DNA of 64,000 nucleotides from Blakeslea trispora. Taxonomy: Eukaryota > Mucoromycota > Mucoromycetes > Mucorales > Choanephoraceae. The notes beneath the pieces were generated by a model. The model saw only the letters and a program-made list of their open reading frames with translations. It was not told the DNA's origin and did not search any database. The position numbers and the translations under genes are program-made. Below, piece after piece: positions 62,283 through 64,000 of this stretch (its first letter is position 1; each line of letters opens with the position of its first letter). The stretch is taken from NCBI GenBank assembly GCA_025331445.1, contig JAIWNE010000012.1, forward strand, positions 186,001 to 250,000, read 5' to 3'.

Positions 62283-63524
62283 CTTGATCTAACGCGTTTT
62301 TTTTATTAGTTAGAAAAAAAAAAAGGAGAAAAAAATTAAATATTAAAAAAAAGTTCCTCGAGTAAACCTGTCAATGTCAAACTCCGAGCTTCATATGTGT
62401 GTGCGTATGTGTGTATGAGAGGCGCATTTCATGAGCTTATTATGAGCCCAATAAAGTGATGATAAGGATGCTTGAACAATAAAGATCTAGCGTCAATCTA
62501 TGTATTTTTTTCATTCGCTTTTTTCCCTCTACAGGTACTCTTCAAACGTGTCACTTTATTTTAAAAGTAAGACTTCAAGACCACATGTTCTGAGCAGGAC
62601 CTTGATATGACTATGATGATACTCCGATCAGATTCCAGCCAATGAAATAGTTTGTCAAGGTTGGGTAAATAATAGCTTGTCTATTACAAGATCTGCATTG
62701 GAGGTTATTTCAGCAAAAACATTGTGTCTCGCCTGTTACTCGCTTCAAAAAAAGGGGCCTTCTTTGTGGTAGTGTTGAGGACATGCATTACTGGTTGTCT
62801 ACCCCTTTATATATCTTTTGCTCAAGTTAATACTAGATATTGGACATTTAGAAACTTGGTACTTAAAAAGTGCATTTGTTAACCATTCCGTCTTTATAAT
62901 CAACATTTTTGTATTCAAGCATAGTTCTGCATTATCTATAACTTGGTTCAAATAAGTTATTCTGAAGATTGAAAGTTTTAATTTAAGCTTTGATTATATA
63001 GGATCTTGTAAGCTAGTTTGTTTAGTGTCATTGACCTGTTATAGACAAGAAATATATCCGCTTGTTTTCAATATAAACAAGACAATGATCTTCATCCTCT
63101 AAAAAAAACATTGACGCATTAGAAACAAGATTGCCTTTTATTATTCTGACTAATACGCTCTTATTTACTCAAGTGATAAATTATGCCTCTCTTTTTGATT
63201 CTCAAGTGATTAGCTATCCTTTATTGTGCCAGAAAGAAGGGCTTGAAGTGAACAACAGCATCGCTCTAACTTGTAAAATAAACAAACACTACTGAAATGG
63301 GGAGGATTCATTGTTGCTTTTAGTTTGCCAACAAAAAGTTGACATACCTATAATAAAATCCTTAAAAAAGAAACAACAATATGCGTCTATTGTGCTGATG
63401 AGCTACAACATTACATTAAGTCATTTACTTGTGCACATTGTTTCTCTCTCTCTCTTTTTCTCTCTATTCTATATACACTATTCATCTTTTCTTATTTGAC
63501 TACTTTTTTTTTTCGTCTTCTGGA
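62283..63524. other. Intergenic, 1.2 kb
   Basis: AT-rich, with a GTGTGTGCG/TGTGTG tract near 62395-62415 and a CT run near 63440-63465 that forms part of the next promoter. No gene is supported. Confidence 0.55.
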
Positions 63525-63962
63525 ATGGATAAATCTCAAACACCTATATTGGCGCTAAAAAATGCAATTGTTTTCACTCAACAGATAAAAGAATTTCCAG
63601 TAACAAAGGGTGTGGGAGCACTTGTATGCTGCATTGCTCATTTGCCCGAACAAAGATGCAGTCTATTACTGAAAATACCTGACGACTTGATTTTCGATGC
63701 TATGGCTAACTTTTATAAACAATATGGGTTCAATCCAATGGACCACCAAAGGCTCGAGGTAGCTTACGTTTATGCTAAAGGAAGTCTTGGAGCAGTAGTG
63801 AAATGTATCCAAATAGTAGACTATCCATTTGTAGATCCTCTTTATACAGTTCTGTGTTCTCAATTTAGCTTTGTTGAACCTCTCAAGATGCATCCAGTAA
63901 AATTTAGGCTGTTACGCCATGTCTCTATAGCCTCTAGTTATAATCCTTTCGAAAACAAATGA
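63525..63962 (+). CDS. Hypothetical protein, 145 aa
   Basis: A single open frame from the ATG at 63525 that follows a CT-rich and poly-T leader, as for other genes in the window. The upstream ATG at 63429 lies in the CT tract and is rejected. I recognise no family. The protein has no signal peptide or clear membrane span and contains segments such as EVAYVYAKGSLGAVVKCIQI that suggest a small alpha/beta fold. The gene could have further features beyond the window but this frame ends in a normal stop. Confidence 0.5.
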   Translation: MDKSQTPILALKNAIVFTQQIKEFPVTKGVGALVCCIAHLPEQRCSLLLKIPDDLIFDAMANFYKQYGFNPMDHQRLEVAYVYAKGSLGAVVKCIQIVDYPFVDPLYTVLCSQFSFVEPLKMHPVKFRLLRHVSIASSYNPFENK

Positions 63963-64000
63963 TTCAGGACAAAGTGATTTATCTAAAGAAAAAAAACAAA

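Overview
The window is nuclear DNA of a filamentous fungus, most likely a Mucoromycota species of the Mucorales type. The evidence is AT-rich sequence, dense short GT-AG introns of about 45-90 bp, CT- and poly-T-rich promoters, and a gene set such as an UMTA-type methyltransferase, trehalose-phosphorylase-like GT4, fungal Hv1 and an ankyrin-WGR-PARP. I rebuilt about 22 spliced gene models by hand. For almost all of them the exon lengths keep frame from start to stop, which is the main support for the boundaries.

Layout. 1-6800: the 3' part of an ankyrin-WGR-PARP gene ending in a PBZ-like zinc motif. 7449-10684: a BRCA2/Brh2 homologue with BRC repeats. 11818-14489: an F-box protein and a TMEM135 homologue. 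14598-16385 (-): a haem catalase. 17356-26060: UTP20. 26061-32600 is an accessory stretch: a near-palindromic MITE-like element with TA duplications, a 499-aa unrecognised gene with a possible D...ExK motif, a three-copy 171-182 bp tandem repeat, two hairpins and a dead Tc1/mariner transposase. 32601-38790 (-): two secreted family 8 polysaccharide lyases (PL8) in tandem with identical intron layout. 39433-43455 (-): a CX5R phosphatase, a decayed region, an Alba-domain protein and an unrecognised gene. 43700-45405: an HMG-CoA reductase with one membrane span and no sterol-sensing domain. 45574-49991: a methyltransferase and a trehalose phosphorylase/synthase transcribed divergently. 50033-52232: a coiled-coil protein and a LAMTOR1-like Ragulator anchor. 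52315-56210: DNA polymerase alpha B subunit and PRMT3, divergent. 56324-58642: Hv1 proton channel and a RING-TRAF zinc-finger protein whose stop codons overlap. 60451-62282 (-): CCT8. 63525-63962: a small unknown protein.

There is no operon logic here. Neighbouring genes mostly serve separate housekeeping tasks (rRNA processing, replication, chaperonin, sterol, trehalose, TORC1 anchoring). Two exceptions suggest functional grouping: the PARP-BRCA2 head-to-tail pair (DNA damage signalling and recombination) and the tandem PL8 lyases (extracellular breakdown of acidic polysaccharides). The strongest candidates for something new are the PARP with its own PBZ-like finger, the PL8 pair beside mobile-element debris, the unrecognised gene at 27072-29094, and the minimal HMG-CoA reductase.
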